From NCBI GenBank assembly GCA_007258455.2, contig VDFB02373365.1, forward strand, positions 224,653,201 to 224,717,200: a stretch of DNA of 64,000 bases. Reading direction: 5' to 3'. The position numbers and the translations under genes were made by a program. Shown here in pieces: positions 30,641 to 45,300 of this stretch. The notes below the pieces were generated by a model. That model was not told the DNA's origin, did not search any database, and saw only the letters and a list, made by a program, of their open reading frames with translations. Position 1 is the stretch's first letter; every line of letters starts with the position of its first letter. The stretch is from Sequoia sempervirens. Its lineage: Eukaryota; Streptophyta; Pinopsida; Cupressales; Cupressaceae.

Positions 30641-33600
30641 AAAATAATTCACCATCTTGCCTCATGTTTGGAGTAGTGAGTGTAATTGAGTATGATTAAA
30701 ACCTAATACACCAATTATCATAGCTTTGTGTGGCTAGGGCCCCTTTCATAACCTTGTGTTATTTTCCATACCCTTTGTATTTATTTTAGTGGTGAACATC
30801 ATTTTAGAAATTATTATGATTTATTTTCATTTTAAATTTTGAATTTTACATTTTGAGAGTTATGATATTTTAAAATATTAATAAATAATCCATTTTCCTT
30901 ATCTTTGTGTATTTTCATATTCCTATAGTTAGTGCATAGGGATATGATGTTTCAAGGCAAGTATTATATTACATGTAAGAACAATTTTTACCTTTCTAGT
31001 GATATTAAAAAGGTAATGAGTTTATAAAGCATGGATGAGTTAAGTACAAGTACATAAGTAAACTCATTAATATTCCCATTATGTTGTGAAGACAATTATA
31101 ATTTACTTCTCTTTGTATTGGGAAGGTGAACTAATATAGGTTCATAAGGGTTGTGTGTGGTTCCTTAAACACTTGTAAATATTTTAAGTGATTTGGGTTA
31201 TGGGATCTGGTATGTTGATCCATCCCATTAGATGGAAAGTAATGATGTATAAATACCTTTTATACCTTAGAAAGAATTTGAAAAGGTTTTATATCATTTT
31301 TTATTTTTTTGATAAATTTTTTTAAGAGCTCAGTTAAAAAAGTTTATAAATGTTGGAAAGGTATAGAATTGGGAGGTTGGATCTCATGTATTTTCCTTCT
31401 CTCTTTTATAGTTATATATATTTTTAAAAGGAAAAGAATGAGAAAAGGGTTGTATGTTTATTTAATGTAAGATTGATAAAAAAATGCATTCATTGACTAT
31501 TGATAACCTCGTGTATATTTTTATGTATATCACACATTCAATGTATAATGAAAAATATTTTTTGATATATATATGAGATGAGCAATTATTATGTGGCCGG
31601 TATATATGGTGTTGTTACTACATATTTATGAGCTCTTATTATGTATGATGTATGGATGATTATGTTATGATTATGGATGCAGATGTATGTATGGATGTAT
31701 ATGTTATTATGATCTTGATTTGATATGCATGTTCCTAATGATTTTTGGATTCATGATGTATGATATTAATGATTTTTTTTGTATTTTTATATAATATATG
31801 ATGATTATGAAGGATGATTAATATGAGATTTATGTTGATGGTTTATAGATGTAGGATGGATGCATGTTATTTTTGTTATGTCATGATACTTGGATAGAAA
31901 TATAAGTATGGATAGAAGAATAATATAGAATTAGAATAGAATGATGATGTTGACCAAGATACTAATAAACTTATGATTATTCCAAGATTTTATTAGATAT
32001 GTGATGATATAAGATAGATGATTTTCTTTTTCGTTTTAGATTATACCATATTACATAGAGCAATCCTTATTTGATGTAGCAAGTAGACATGATGCACCAA
32101 AGTATGAATAACCAAGGTGGCTTCGTATCTATTACATGGAATTTGACTATGCAAATAGATAGGAGTATCCTTATTCATACTTGACATACAAACACCTTGT
32201 TTGATCATGTAAGAAAATGAAGCTGTCAAAGGAAACCAATATACAAAAGGTATGAAGAACCTAATATGTTCTAGTCGTTGTATTACTTGAGACTATTCAT
32301 GTACACATAAGGCAAGTATTCACCAAGGTCATATTACAAGAGCATCCAACAAGCACAAAAAGTGAAAGTAATGATAAATTCCCCATTCCTTTCTCTCTAA
32401 ATAATTTTAGATATCTTTGAGAGATCATCGAAACAAAACAATAAGATAAATCAAAAGAAAAGATCAAAATGACAAAAATATCAATGTAATCATATCTCTT
32501 GCTAGAGAGTGTTTTTTTAGGTTGATATTTGAAATGATGTCTATCATTAGAAAGATCTATTTGTAAGACATACATTGGATGGTGATTGGTTGTAGATGTT
32601 TGATAGGCCATTGATATGATGGTTAACTGAAATATTTGATAATGATCAAGAATCACGATTTTGCATGAAATTTTATGTTTTGATAATTGTTGTACTTGTT
32701 TCTATTTGTTTCACCAAAGGTAAGGATGATAATGAGTTTATTATGGATGAAATTTAATTGCAGATGAAAATGATATGGGATGGGTAATTTTCTTATTTTA
32801 AACTTTTTTAATGTTTTTGAGATTTTTTAATTTTTTTGAGGTTTTTTTTGTATTTTGAAGTTTTATGAGTTTGTTTTTAGTATTTTGAAATGTTTTTAGG
32901 CTTTTTATGGTATTTTTGATGAATATTTGGATTCCTTTGAAGCTTTTTGAAATGTTTAGAATAGAGAACATGGCCTAAGGGATAAACCTATGCCTCGAGG
33001 GCTCATTAGAGATGGCCTTAAACCTACGTGAATGTGTAAAGGCTTCGTAGTTTGATTAATTAGACTTGGATTAGTAAATGATGGTGATATTTTTGGGATT
33101 TTGATAGTTGTAAATATTTTTTGGATTTTAAAGTTATTTGATGTTTTTAGATTTTCAAATGTTATGGATGTTTATGGATTTTGACAAGTTTTAGATATTT
33201 TTAGATTTTTAAGTTATTTGATGTTTTTTGGATTTTTAAATGTTTCAAATGTTTCTAGATTTTGACATGTTTTAGATGTTTTTAGATTTTTTGAATGTTA
33301 CGTAGATCACGATGTCAATGTTGCATTGTGAAATATAGGACATGGATAAAGATTTATTCAGAAGTGAGATGCAAGTACCTACCCTCAATTTCAAGCAATG
33401 TTTGGAACTCCATGAACAAATGTATAGATTAGGATGATGAATAAAAATATTTGTGAAGGATGCCAAAGATTATCTTGTGATAGGATAGAGTATGATCATT
33501 GGGATAGTGAAATATATAAGCTAGGGGATCACATGGAATAGAATAAGGCCAATGGTAAGGACCATGCCAAGATTTTTCCATAAGAAAGTTTAAAGTGTAC

Positions 33601-33906
33601 CCCAAACCTTTTTCAAGATCAAGATAATTCGTAGATTTGGATGAAAGATGGATTGGATCTAGATGGATGGTGGATTTATTATGATGGATGGAATGTTGGA
33701 TTTATTGAGGGGATGAGATGCTTCCACCTAGAATGGTGCATGTAGATGATTGATTCTACACATGATACTTGTTTTCCAAGTTTTCATCATAGTACCTACC
33801 CAAAGCACCATTGAAGAAATTTTCACTAGCAGATGATTTTTCTCTTTATTGTTTCTTTTTTCTTTTTCTTTTTTTTAATGGTTTTTATGGTTTTTGAATG
33901 CTTAGA
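30641..33906. other. AT-rich gene-free tract with low-complexity repeats
   Basis: No gene is recognisable. The section 31500-31900 is rich in degenerate GATGTATGGATG words. At 33110-33295 an approximately 80-90-bp unit (GTTATTTGATGTTTTTNGATTTT ... GATTTTGACANG) is repeated twice with divergence. Small ORFs at 32041-32656 and 33272-33466 lack recognisable domains. Confidence 0.4.
33110..33295. repeat. Imperfect tandem repeat, about 80-90-bp unit
   Basis: Two T-rich units each contain AAGTTATTTGATGTTTTT, then a GATTTT(C/T)AAATGTT block, then GATTTTGACA(A/T)G. The surrounding 32800-33300 is a simple TTTTGA/TTTTTAG-rich sequence. Confidence 0.6.
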
Positions 33907-36294
33907 TCATATCAAACCACCTAGTGGTGCTGATATGGATGATACTGCTATCATGATGTGCCAATGATATCCTACTTGGAGGAGTTTATTTTCCAAGATA
34001 CATGAGCTTGAATATAACCCTTGAATGTTCTTGTCTTTTTCAATAATAGAGTTAACCTTACATAGATGCATATATTGTGATAGAGTTCCATTAAATTTCT
34101 TATGATAAAGAGTTGCTACCAAGACATGATCAATACAAGATGCGAATATTCTTGATTTTGAAGTGGAGGATGGATTGCAATGAGAGATATGAGATATAGA
34201 TTGATGGGTTGATAGTTTGGATGATGAATCTTTGATTCTCCAAAATTTCTAGGGTAATGAGCAATGAAAGGTGGATATGGAGTTTTTAGTGGAATTAGGA
34301 CCAACTTCTTCATATAATTTATATATTACTCTTGAAGCCTTCTTTTGCATCGACATAAATCTTTCATGGATGAAATTTCATTTTTTAGTTTTCCCCATAG
34401 TTTCTTTGACTAATAGAGTTTGATAGGGATTATTTTTCTTTATTTTTCTTTTGCATCCATTTGAATTTTATTGGTCCATTTTGATTTTTTTATTCTTTAG
34501 CTTCAATGACATGCTATTTTCTTACATAAGTATTTTCTTCTTGTTGGTCTCAATCAATGGGTGGAAAGATGCGAGGATGATGATTCATGGTCTATGGATG
34601 GTTGAAATGTTGGTAGTAGTTTCATCATAAAGAATATTCATGACTTCCATGTTAGTGTTTGCATTAGATAAAGTTTCCCTTAGTATTATGGAGGTATCAT
34701 TGATATATTTAGATTCTTTGATTTTTGAATAACCATTACCTTGATGCTCAAGATTGTCAATTGTCTACACTGCTTCTAGGATATCCTATTCATGTAGGTT
34801 TAATCCTCCTCTTTGATAATGTATCCATTGAAAAAATACCACTGAATATGATTTATCTTGAGGATATATTCATATGTGTAATGTTTGGTATCAAATTGTA
34901 AGCAGCGTATAGATTCGTATCATGATATGGAGGAACATTTGTGCCATATGAACCCATTTGATATTGGAGATTAGTTTGAGGTAAGGGACCCATTTGATAA
35001 TGATGAATATTTTGAGGTAAGTGACCCTTTTGATAATTTCATTGATATTGGGCAGGTGCATTGTGAGATCCATATTGAATTTGGGGAAAATGTTTTGTTG
35101 TGAAGGGTTTGGTTGTTAATAATGGATGTATGATGGATGTTGAGGATTTTGTTGAAAGTTTTTTTGTGTAAGCAATTGTTGTTGGGAAAGTTTTTATTGT
35201 TGTTCTTGGAGTTTTTGCAATGTAATGATGATGTTGAAGATGTTGTGAGGTGTATTGATGTTGTAGAGTGATATTTTGAGAAGATTATTGTTGATTTGTT
35301 GTTGTGGGTTGATGCTTTATTGAGTTTGATGATGTTGTTGAAGTGATTGTTGAGGGTGTTGTTGATGAACATATATGTTTTGTGAGGGTTATGTGGTAAG
35401 GGATTTCTCCCATAGTTCATCAAATTTGGATTTGACATGTTTGGATTTGATACATTCATGTTTGGTATGTTCGTGTTTGGTACATTTGATGATAGATTGT
35501 TTATAGTGTGCAAACCTAGGTTGGTTGGAGTCCCTAGATTTTGAGTATTATATAATGGATTGTTGTATTGATTTATGAAGTTTTTTTGATCTACTACTTG
35601 CAAAGTTACCATGGGTTGAATTAGTACATTTGTTGAAGAAGGATTAGGTAGTTTTTCAATGCTATGGTGTATTAAGGGGTCACTTCCTTATGGATGACTC
35701 TTTTCCCCAAATTTTGATGCATTTTTTGTTCCTTAAGTTGATTAACATAAAACTCTATAGGAAATTTAGCTCCTTGTTATGCGAGTATAAACATGTATAA
35801 GTTTGGATCTAGTATTATCACAACATCTATTGCTTTAACAAGAGATGGGCCTTATTGCATCTCTAATATATACTTGAGAGTTAATTAAAAAATATTTAAT
35901 AGGGATGTCCCCTATATAAACAATTTCAACTTCAACAAGATTGGGTTGAATTTTTGTTGGAAAAGGAAGTTCATACCCTTTAGAATTTTTTTGAGGCATT
36001 CCATAAGGTTTCTCACTAGCACTTGTGGTAATAGGAGCATTTGAACCACTAGGACTTGACTCCATGTTTTTCTTGTATTTAGATCTTGATGTGATCATAC
36101 AACTTGTAAATACACCTTAATATGTTTTGGACCAATGTTGGATGATGTTTGGATGAATAGATGGAGTGAAACCTTGAACTTTGGGAAATTTTTTGTTTTG
36201 GATAAATCTCTCGTTTAGGATGTATTTGAGGATGATATTTTTCTTGTACTAGACCAATGAGTGCAAGAAAAAAGAGGATGATAATGAGATTCAC
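33907..36294 (-). pseudogene. Decayed retroelement coding region, Asn/Gln/Ser-rich
   Basis: Minus-strand ORFs 36294-36079, 36098-35835, 35612-34971, 34313-34116 and 34122-33907 follow one another with stops and shifts. The 35612-34971 ORF has repeats of the type NTNIPNMNVSNPNMSNPN, a linker-like composition. 36098-35835 has a moderately conserved look (PFPTKIQPNLVEVEIVYIGD). I recognise no catalytic motif. The common strand with the flanking elements suggests an old gag-type region, but this is inference. Confidence 0.3.
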
Positions 36295-36735
36295 AAACTT
36301 TCAGAGTAGACTAATGACTCCAAAGCAAGTTAACTCACAATTTTTTATACTAATTTGAATAAGTACTTGAAAGATGATAGTTCTCCAAGAAAAGAGTTAA
36401 ACTAGGGGATGCTGATATAGGTTTATGTAACCAAAAGTGAGCGATAATTTTTTTTAGCTTGTTTATTTCTATATGGATTAGTTTTTTATTTGTGATGGAT
36501 TTGAATTGATCCAATGATGGAAAAATAAGTTTAGACTAGTTCAAAGTGCAATAGTGATGTGAAATAGAGATGAAAATATGAAGTTTGATGTTGTTTTGAA
36601 TTAGAATGAATACATATTTATTTTGCATAAATATCAAATTTTTGATGTTTGATAGTCAACATTTAGAATCTATAAAATTTAGGTTTTTCTATTTTTCTGT
36701 TGACAGTCAAAGGTGTGTCATTGTTTTCTATAAAG

Positions 36736-38490
36736 GCATCAACTCATCTGAATTTATACACTTCATTCTGATCTGCACTAATACTTTGCTCTACTCTAAA
36801 TTTTCCTAACATTCACACAAATCACATCAACAAAATCTATCTTCACATCCACATCCTCAAAAGACCAAAAAAGAACTCACATATATATATATCCATATCA
36901 ACCTCAGACATCAATTAGGTTGGCCTAATTAGATGTATCATACAAAATATGCCTTGTTGGATCAATCATACAAATCATATACACTTCATGCCTCAATTCA
37001 AACTTATAACACATAAGATAGATCAGGGTGGACCTATAACAACATACTTATAATAGATTATAAATACTTACTCAAACTTTGCAATACTCAAAACTTATTA
37101 GGTCGATGCTAGTAATGACCTAACATCAAAATTCAACAACTATTCAATCACAAATAGACATGTGGACCTCAAAAATTTATGTTACTTGGATCAAAAACTC
37201 TACTAAAACCTATCAACACTTCAAAATATATGCAAGGCTAGATAACAATCCACAACAAAGTGCAGTTTTACTAAAACATATACACTATACAAGAAACAAT
37301 ATCACTGGCAGACCAAAGCTTCTATCATCCATAACTTCTACTCCAAAAACCAAAACAATGTGAAACTTTGAATTTAAATGCTTCTATCATCCAAAAAAAT
37401 TATATTAAAATTGTAGAGCAAGATTCTTCACAACAAACCAATGTAGACCAAATTTCCAGATGTCTTGTACACCAAATTAGCTATTCTAATACAGTTTAGG
37501 AAATTTACCACATCAACTATCTACACTAGATCAAACCTTCTTGTAACCAAGGATTGGATTAACATGTTCAAGAATGTTCAAGCTATAAAAAATGATCTAC
37601 ATAATGATCTTCATATTGGATCATAATTTTGACATCATTGACAACACTATACTACATACTATACAACTTGTATTATACCTCATTCATTATTTCAATAAGT
37701 ATATCAATGAAAAATTCTTATGGGTATGTGCAGGATCATCATGGAAAAAATAGGCCCTTAAGTGGCAAAAAAATCAAAAAAATCAGAGTTAGGCAACTTG
37801 ACATAAAAAATTGAATAATTTATTTGTATTATTTCAAAAATATGTAAGAATAGAATCTGTAGAAAATTGAATGTAGCTTCTAAACTACTAGGTTTGTTTA
37901 AAAAAAAAGAAATCTATTTGGTGAAAATTAGAAATTTCAATGCAATAGTACTTAAATTTTAGGAAAAAATAAGAAGTAGGTGTCTGCCTAACCACCCTAA
38001 CCACAATAAAATGATAATAATTTAGATATAACTAGAGGACTCATGTCCATGTGATACATTTTTGTATTTTTTTTTCCAAGTAAATAATTAATTATGAATT
38101 TTTTATTACAACTTTTAAAAATATAAAAAACTCGTATGTTTGACCACCTTAACTTGGTCAAAAATTCATGAAATTCAATTTTTCTTTTTTAATCCTATAG
38201 TATGTGAAGCATAGAATGTGATGCATGTTTTGGATTCAAAAAATGTGATACCATTTGAAAGCTATAGATGTTTTTCAATCAGTTTATCAATCAAGACTTT
38301 AGTCATAATTTGAATAGAAAATGAATAATAATTACTTATTAAATTCAAAGTAAAGCATAATTTATATTGGTGGAAAGCTAAGAATCTCCTTTAAAAATCC
38401 TTTTCATTTCATCAATTTTGGGTAAAAAAAAAGTCGTCAGCCACATACTTTTTGGCCCATCATGATCCTGCACATACCCTTATTCTTCTA
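36736..38490 (-). mobile_element. 3' LTR (truncated) of the outer LARD-like element, split by MITE B
   Basis: From about 36740 the sequence aligns with 50290-51277, sharing TTAGGTTGG, CTAATTAGATGTATCATACA and TTGCAATACTCAAAACTTAT. It ends TTCTTCTAACA at 38490, followed by ATCTGCCCCTTTG, the complement of a polypurine tract. Without the MITE it is about 0.98 kb against about 1.35 kb for the other LTR, so its outer 370 bp are lost. Confidence 0.7.
37722..38479 (+). mobile_element. MITE-like element, copy B (758 bp), 4-bp target duplication TTAT
   Basis: Ends are GGGTATGTGCAGGATCATC and GATCCTGCACATACCC. TTAT precedes (37718-37721) and follows (38480-38483). The sister LTR of the host element has the unoccupied site (CTTCTTATTCTTC near 51262) with TTAT once, which directly supports a 4-bp duplication. 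No coding capacity. Confidence 0.9.
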
Positions 38491-38766
38491 ACAATCTGCC
38501 CCTTTGTCATTGATGGAAACATGCCAAAATTTCTCTCCAAAACTAATCTCCCCCTTTGAAATCAAGGGAAAAGAGTGCACACATATGTCATGTTCTTTTC
38601 TCTCTTTTTGACACATATCTTCTCCCCCTTTGATGACTTGCATGATTATGATTTTTCATTTACCAAATTACATGTATACTTGCATATGCCCCCCTAATAG
38701 ATATATACATGTATACAAGAGAGTGATAAACTAAAAAAATTGACTAACTCCCCCTAAGGGTGCTAT

Positions 38767-40705
38767 CTAATAATACCAGATCAAAACTTGTACTAGAAAA
38801 CTTTTTATAACATCCACAAATATACACTGAAATTTGAACAACAAACTAAAATACATAAAAATAAATAGAATCACCTGGAAGAAGTATTTGGCACTTGAAG
38901 CTTCTCGAGGTGTGCTTACCATTCCTTCTTCCCTTCTTCCCAACCTTTCTTGGTGAGGCCAAGCATTCAACTCTGATTCTCAAATTCCATCAAAATTTCT
39001 TCACCATCATTTAGAGAATAGGGTACCGGATTTAACTTTGCTTCTCTTTCTGCACTCATCAGGGCACTAGAGATAGGTGAGAATTTAGTGTTTACTAGAT
39101 CCCTAAGATTTCCAAATTGTATAATTATCTTCTCCTTTTGAACTTGTAATTGGAAAAACTACTCATGTAGGCTCTCTATCATAGTCCTAGTGCTCTCGTC
39201 AGTGTATTGTACTAGATCACAGGAACTAGAGTCTTTATCAATTTGGAACTCAATAAAGTCCATCTCATCATTTATGCTCTTGGTGGAGCTAGGCCATTTC
39301 ATACAAAATTGGAATAAATTTTGGATTCTTCCAAGCAATCTTGTACACCCTTGAGCTTATCCTAAAATTTATTGTGTGTGGTGGCACATTTCTTGATTAT
39401 GTCCATCAATCTCTTACCATTTATCTTTTTATCTATTTCTTTCTCCAAAATTTCCTTCAATCCACTAGAGTACTCCTTGAATGAGTCAAGAAAAAACCTT
39501 AAGTTCTCCATACCAGATAGGGAGTTATTGACACATGCATCAGGTATGATCTCCTACAATAGCTTTATCACTTCATCAATCAAGTATGCACTTTTTTGAT
39601 GTATGTAAAATTTAATTTTAGGAAAAAGAATGAAAATAATCAACTAATTGAAGCTTGTGCAGTGGAGAAATCTTGTCCATGTCAACTTACCCCTGTTGCA
39701 TTAGAAGTTGAAGTAATTAGGAAATCACTACTGGTTGAAATTGGAGTTGCATGCTTAACAAATATTTTAATGAATCTCTAGAGGTACTGAAAGATTTTCC
39801 AATTTCCTTTACCTCTACAACCTTTTTCTCCATGGCCTTTTCTTTGTTACCAGTATTGACCAGTGTCTTCACATCCTTGTTCTCAACATTTTTGAGTTCA
39901 TCCTCATCTTTCTTCTCTTGAATAATGGATGTATTCAAATATTTTTTCCCATTATCCATAGGTTTTTTAGATCTATCAAAGGTATATTTATCTCTAGGTT
40001 CCCTTGTGCATCCTCCTTCTAAGCCTCTATATGTCTTCTACATATGCACTGGTATTTCCTCCTACTAGAGGAGCATCATTTGTAACATCTTTAGATGTAG
40101 TGTATTGTCCACTAGTAACTCCTTCCTCTGTAAAATTTTCTCACTTTCAGAAGACTATCATCGAAATCCTTTTACATATTTTCTTCTTTAGTCCCATTCT
40201 CATGTTTTTCTTCTTCTACAATATTCACTTTCGGAGCCAGTATGTCATCATGCATTTCCTCAGTGTTGTCTGAAGTTAGTCCTATCCTTTTTGCTAAATC
40301 AAAAACCTTCTCAAATGTTTCATTTTGGAGCCTCTCTAGATCATTTTGATCCTTGTTCATAAGGGTAGTTTCCCTTTTCTTTTTTTGGAACTCCCTACTA
40401 TACAATTGAGCCAAAGTGGCTTTATTTTCTTTTGATAGGGATGCACTAATCTTCTCCAAAGAAAAAGCTCTTAATTTTTCCTCTTTATGAATTGCTTCTT
40501 GTCTCCTTGCATATAATACATTTCTCAATTCTACTGGTAAAGAATTTTCAATATTTTTCATATTAACTTCAAAATTGATGATGTAATTTATAATTTCTTC
40601 TTCAATGGTAGCTTTATCTACCTCATTAGTAGTAGTATACAAAGTAGCTATTTTCTCTAGCATTTCATGCTCAACAATCCCATTAAATAAAGAATCAAGT
40701 CTCAT
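38767..40705 (-). pseudogene. 3' coding remnants of the outer element
   Basis: The best-preserved piece is 40705-40172 (177 codons): a highly charged, helical, coiled-coil-like segment (ENKATLAQLYSREFQKKKRE). 39959-39717 is also Lys/Glu-rich. Stops and shifts separate the pieces. The copia insertion at 40715 lies just upstream, so this region once continued into 46954 and beyond. Function is unknown; a structural (gag-like or accessory) role is inferred. Confidence 0.4.
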
Positions 40706-40714
40706 AGGACTATG

Positions 40715-42133
40715 TGTAAGGAAGTTAAGGTCATGGAAAAACTTCCTACACTAATCTTAAGAGGAGAAAAATATAAAACTTTATAGATCTTTAACAATTG
40801 GGTATGTGTAGGATCATGATGGGCCAAAAAGTGGCAATATGATGGTTATGTGTAGGGTATGTGGCTGATGAATTTTTTTACCAAAAATTGATGAAATGAA
40901 AAGGGTTTTTAAAGGATATTCTTAGCTTTCCACCAATATAAATTATGCTTTACTTTGAATTTAATAAATAATTATTATTCATTTTCTATTTGAATTACAA
41001 CTAAAGTCCTGATTAATAGGCTGATTGAAAAACATCTATAGCTTTCAAACGGTACACATATTTTGAATCTGAAACATGCATCACATTCTATGCTTCGCAT
41101 ACTATAGGATTAAAAAAAAATGAATTTAGTGAAGTTTTAACCAAGTTAAGGTGGTTAGACATACGAGTTTTTATATTTTTTAAAAGTTGTAATAAAAAAA
41201 TCATAATTAATTGTTTACTTAAAAAAAATACAAAAAAATGTGTATCACATCCGAACATGAGTCCTCTACTTATCTCTAAAATCTTATAAAAAAATGTTAT
41301 CATTAAATTATTGTGGTTAGGGTGGTCAGACATACACCTACATCTTATTTTTTCCCTTAAATTTAAGTACTACTGCATTGAAATTTCAAATTTTCACCAA
41401 ATATTTATATTTTCTTAAATAAACCTAGTAGTTTAGAAACTACATTCAATTTGCTACAAATTCGATTCTTACATATTTTTGAAATAATATAGATAATGTA
41501 TTAAAATTTTTATGTCAAGTTGCCTAACTCTGATTTTTTAAAAAAAATTGATACTTAAGGGCCTATATTTTCCATGATGATCCTGCACATACCCAATTAC
41601 AAAACTTAAATAGAAATAAACACAAGCATCATGCATACCACAACACAATTATTTATGTGGGAAAAATCCTTTTGGGAGAAAAACCCCACACTCCAAAAGT
41701 TGTCCAATATATTATTTAGAAATCAAAAGATTACAATATACTTGTAGAGAAAGCTTCTCACATGAGTATCACCACCAGAGATTAAGAGACAATATGACCA
41801 CTATCAAACTCTTAGAATACACACACATCTACATACATCCCAACCGCTTATAACAAGCTTTTTTTGGAACCTTCTAGAATTAGGGTTTTACAAGGTTGTT
41901 TTTCATTTGATGTGTTAACAAAAAAACCTTGATGTGTCAGTAGGAAAAAAACTTAACATGTCAATGGGAAAAAACCTTGACATGTAAGTGGGAAAACCTT
42001 GACGTTTCAACGATTTTTTTTATATCTTGCTACAAGTGTACAATATTTGCATGATTAGTCACCACATACCAATATAAATCCTATCAGCAATAAACCATAT
42101 ATAATTGCAAGGTTGAGACACATTTTCCCAACA
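40715..42133 (-). repeat. 3' LTR of the copia element (with MITE C inside)
   Basis: Begins TGTAAGGAAGTTAAGGT and ends TTTTCCCAACA. It matches 46332-46948 throughout, for example CAAAAGATTACAATATACTTG. Removing MITE C and one AATT leaves about 620 bp, equal to the other LTR. Confidence 0.9.
40800..41594 (-). mobile_element. MITE-like element, copy C (795 bp), 4-bp target duplication AATT
   Basis: Inverted relative to copies A, B and D: it opens GGGTATGTGTAGGATCATG and closes GATCCTGCACATACCC, with the TAAGGGCCTATATTTTCC block near its right end. AATT is present on both sides (40796-40799 and 41595-41598). The sister copia LTR lacks the element at the corresponding point (about 46410) and is shorter by exactly the insert plus 4 bp. 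Confidence 0.9.
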
Positions 42134-42399
42134 AATCTCCCACTTGTTGAACACCTTGCAAGAGAAACATGAGGGTGTAACCATTGCCTCTTTAATTGCT
42201 AGGGACCGAAAGGACCATAGTCTCTGAACACCATCTGAACTTCTCTGTGCTCATAGGATTAGTTAAAGAATCAAATACATTCATCAAAGTCTCTACCTTA
42301 ACCAAATTCACCCTACCATCTTCAACCATATCTCTAACAAAATGATACTATACACAAACGTGCCTAGTCCTAGCATGAAATTTCCGCACTCTGACTATC

Positions 42400-45300
42400 A
42401 CAATAAATTATCATTGCACCTTGTATTATTCCAATATTTGAACACATTCTCTTAAGCCAAATGGCTTCTTTACAAACATGAGTAGCTATCATATACTATG
42501 CTTCAGTAGTGGACAAAGCAACCATGGCCTGTCACTTACTCATCCAACTAATTTCACCACCAAATAATATAAAAACATAAGCAGTGTTGGATTTTCTGCT
42601 ATCAACATCACCTACCCAATCTGAATCCATATAACCATGAAAATCAAGGGAAATATCAACTTCATTCATATTACTATGATAACATAGGGAATAATTTGAG
42701 GTACCTCGCAAATATCTGAAGACTCTTTTAACTGCATCCTAATGAACTCTACTAGGATTAGAGATATATCTAGCTGAAATAACTCCCACTACTTGAGTAA
42801 TGTCTAGTCTAGTACAAACCATAACATACATCAAAATTTCAATTGCACTCTAGTAAGGAACTTTGTTCATGTCTTCCATCTTTGATGGAGATGTTGGACA
42901 ATCTAAAATAGATTTAACTTTGCTCCAACTGAAACAAGAAAAAAAATGGTCTACAATCCTGCATATCAAACCTCTATAAATTGAGTTGACATACTTGCTT
43001 TGGCCAAGCCATACCTTTCTATTCACTCTATCTCTTTTAATGTCCATCCCAAGAATGTGTTTAGCTACACCAAAATCTTTCATTTCAAATTTAGCAGCAA
43101 GTTGATATTTTAGCTCTGAAATCATACCTTTCCCTCTACCAATAAATAACATATCATCAATATATAATGCAATAAACATGAAATTATCACTATTAGTTTT
43201 AAAATAAACATAATGATTTGATTTAGAATGGTCACATCCCAAACTCAACACATATGTATCAAATTTATGGTACCACATCCTAGGATTTTATTTTAATCCA
43301 TACAAAGATTTATTCAATTTACAAGCCAACTTAATTTTACCTTTCACCATGTAGTGCTCTAGCTGTGACATATAAATATCCTCCTCCAAATCACCATGAA
43401 GGAAAGCATTTTTCACATCCATTTTCTCAACCTCTATATAATAAGTAGCATTAATAGAAAGTAAAAATATAATGGATGTCATTTTTGTAATAGGAGAAAA
43501 TATCTCACCATAATCAACACCCTCAACTTGAGAGTAACCCTTCACAACCAACCTTGATTTGTACTTCCCAATACCTCCATCTAAACCAGTATTTTTCTTG
43601 AACACCCATTTACAACCAATAGGTTTTCATCCTTCAAGAAATGGTACAAGGTCCCATGTGTCATTATTTTTCAAAGATTCTATTTCTTCATCCATAGCAA
43701 TCTTCCAGGATTCTGCATCATTAATACCTTGTGCATCTTCTACAAATCTGGGTTCATCCATGTTAGTATTCAAAGAAAAAATACATTTCTGGAATCATTG
43801 GGTGAATACCTTTCAGGTGGTTTTCTATGCCTTGTAGACCTATGAGCTGATTTGGAGGTTCTCCCTCTTCTTTTGAAGATCCAGAGCTCGATGATCTCTC
43901 TTCAACTTCTTGTTTATCCTCGGGCCTTGATTCAACTTTCTCAAGTGTAAAAGGTAATTGAATCACATCTCCTTGTTTACTTAGTCTTGAATGCAATATA
44001 ATAGAAGAAGGCTTAGTTTCTCTAAAAATAACACTTCTACTACATGTATTACCTTTTGTGCAAAAGGATCCCAAAGCTTGTATCCTTTCATAGTGCCATA
44101 ACTATATCCAATGAAGATAGATTTCATAGCCTTGTTCTCTAACTTTATTTGCTTCTCCTTTGGCACATGTGCATATGGCTCGCAACTAAAAACTTTAAGA
44201 TGTCTTAATGAAGGCTTGTGACTCGAACATGCCTCTATAGGTGTCTTATCAACAAGAGTTGATGTAGGAGACCTGTTAATCAGGTAATAGGTAGTGGCAA
44301 TAGCTTCAGGCTAGAACCTTTGTTCTAGGCCAACACCACTCAACATACTCCTAGCCTTCTCCATCAGTGTCTTGTACATTCTTTGTGCAACTCTATTCTA
44401 TTGTGGAGAATACAGAGTTGTCTTCTATCTATGAATACCATAATCTTTATAGAATTTATCAAAAAAATTAGAGCAAAATTCATCACCATTATGAGTGGAC
44501 TCAAACATTTTATTTTCTTTCCATTCTGCACTCAACCATTGCTTTAAATTATTTAAATCGACTAAACATTTCAAATTTACTCTTTACAAAATATACCCAT
44601 GTCCTACTATAATAATCAATAAATAAAACATAATATGTGGATTTACCAATTGAAGGAACATCTACAGGACCAAATACATCAGAATGAATAAGATCCAATA
44701 CATCAAAATATTTATGAGAACTCAAGTAAAATTGAATGAGGTTTTGTTTTCCATAAATGTAATGCTCACATAAATAAAATTCAAGATTACAATCAGATAA
44801 AAACTTCAACAATATTTTTATTTTTCAAGGTCCTTAGACCCTTTTCTCTAATGTGGCCAAGTCTCTAGTGCCATAATATAGTTTTCTCTATAGGTAACTT
44901 TTTCTCAGAAGAAAGAGCACCCTTTTGTATCTAAAAGCCATGAACATCTATTGACGGTAAAACCCCCACTTCTTCTATAGAATTTCTTTTCATAGAAGTA
45001 CTATTGCACTCAACAATGCATGCATCAAGCTTATACAATGTCCCATATCTGACACCTCTAGCAATCACCATAGCACCTCTAACCATCTTGCATCTTGCAT
45101 CAGAAAATACTACTTGCACACCTACATCTATTTGTTTTCTCACATATAGAAAATTTTGTGCTAATCTAGGGATATGCAACACACCATTAATCCTTTTTTT
45201 ATTATACCATTAGGAAACCTGATTTTAAATTTATCATGACCAACGATGTCTAAATGAGAATCATCACCCAAGTACACCTCACCTCTATCAAATTCTTCAT

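Noticed and set aside
37722..41594. The GGGTATG elements as solo LTRs
   Set aside because: Copy C is flanked by T and A, giving an apparent TG...CA, but copies B and D lack this; the duplications are 4 bp immediately outside GGG/CCC.
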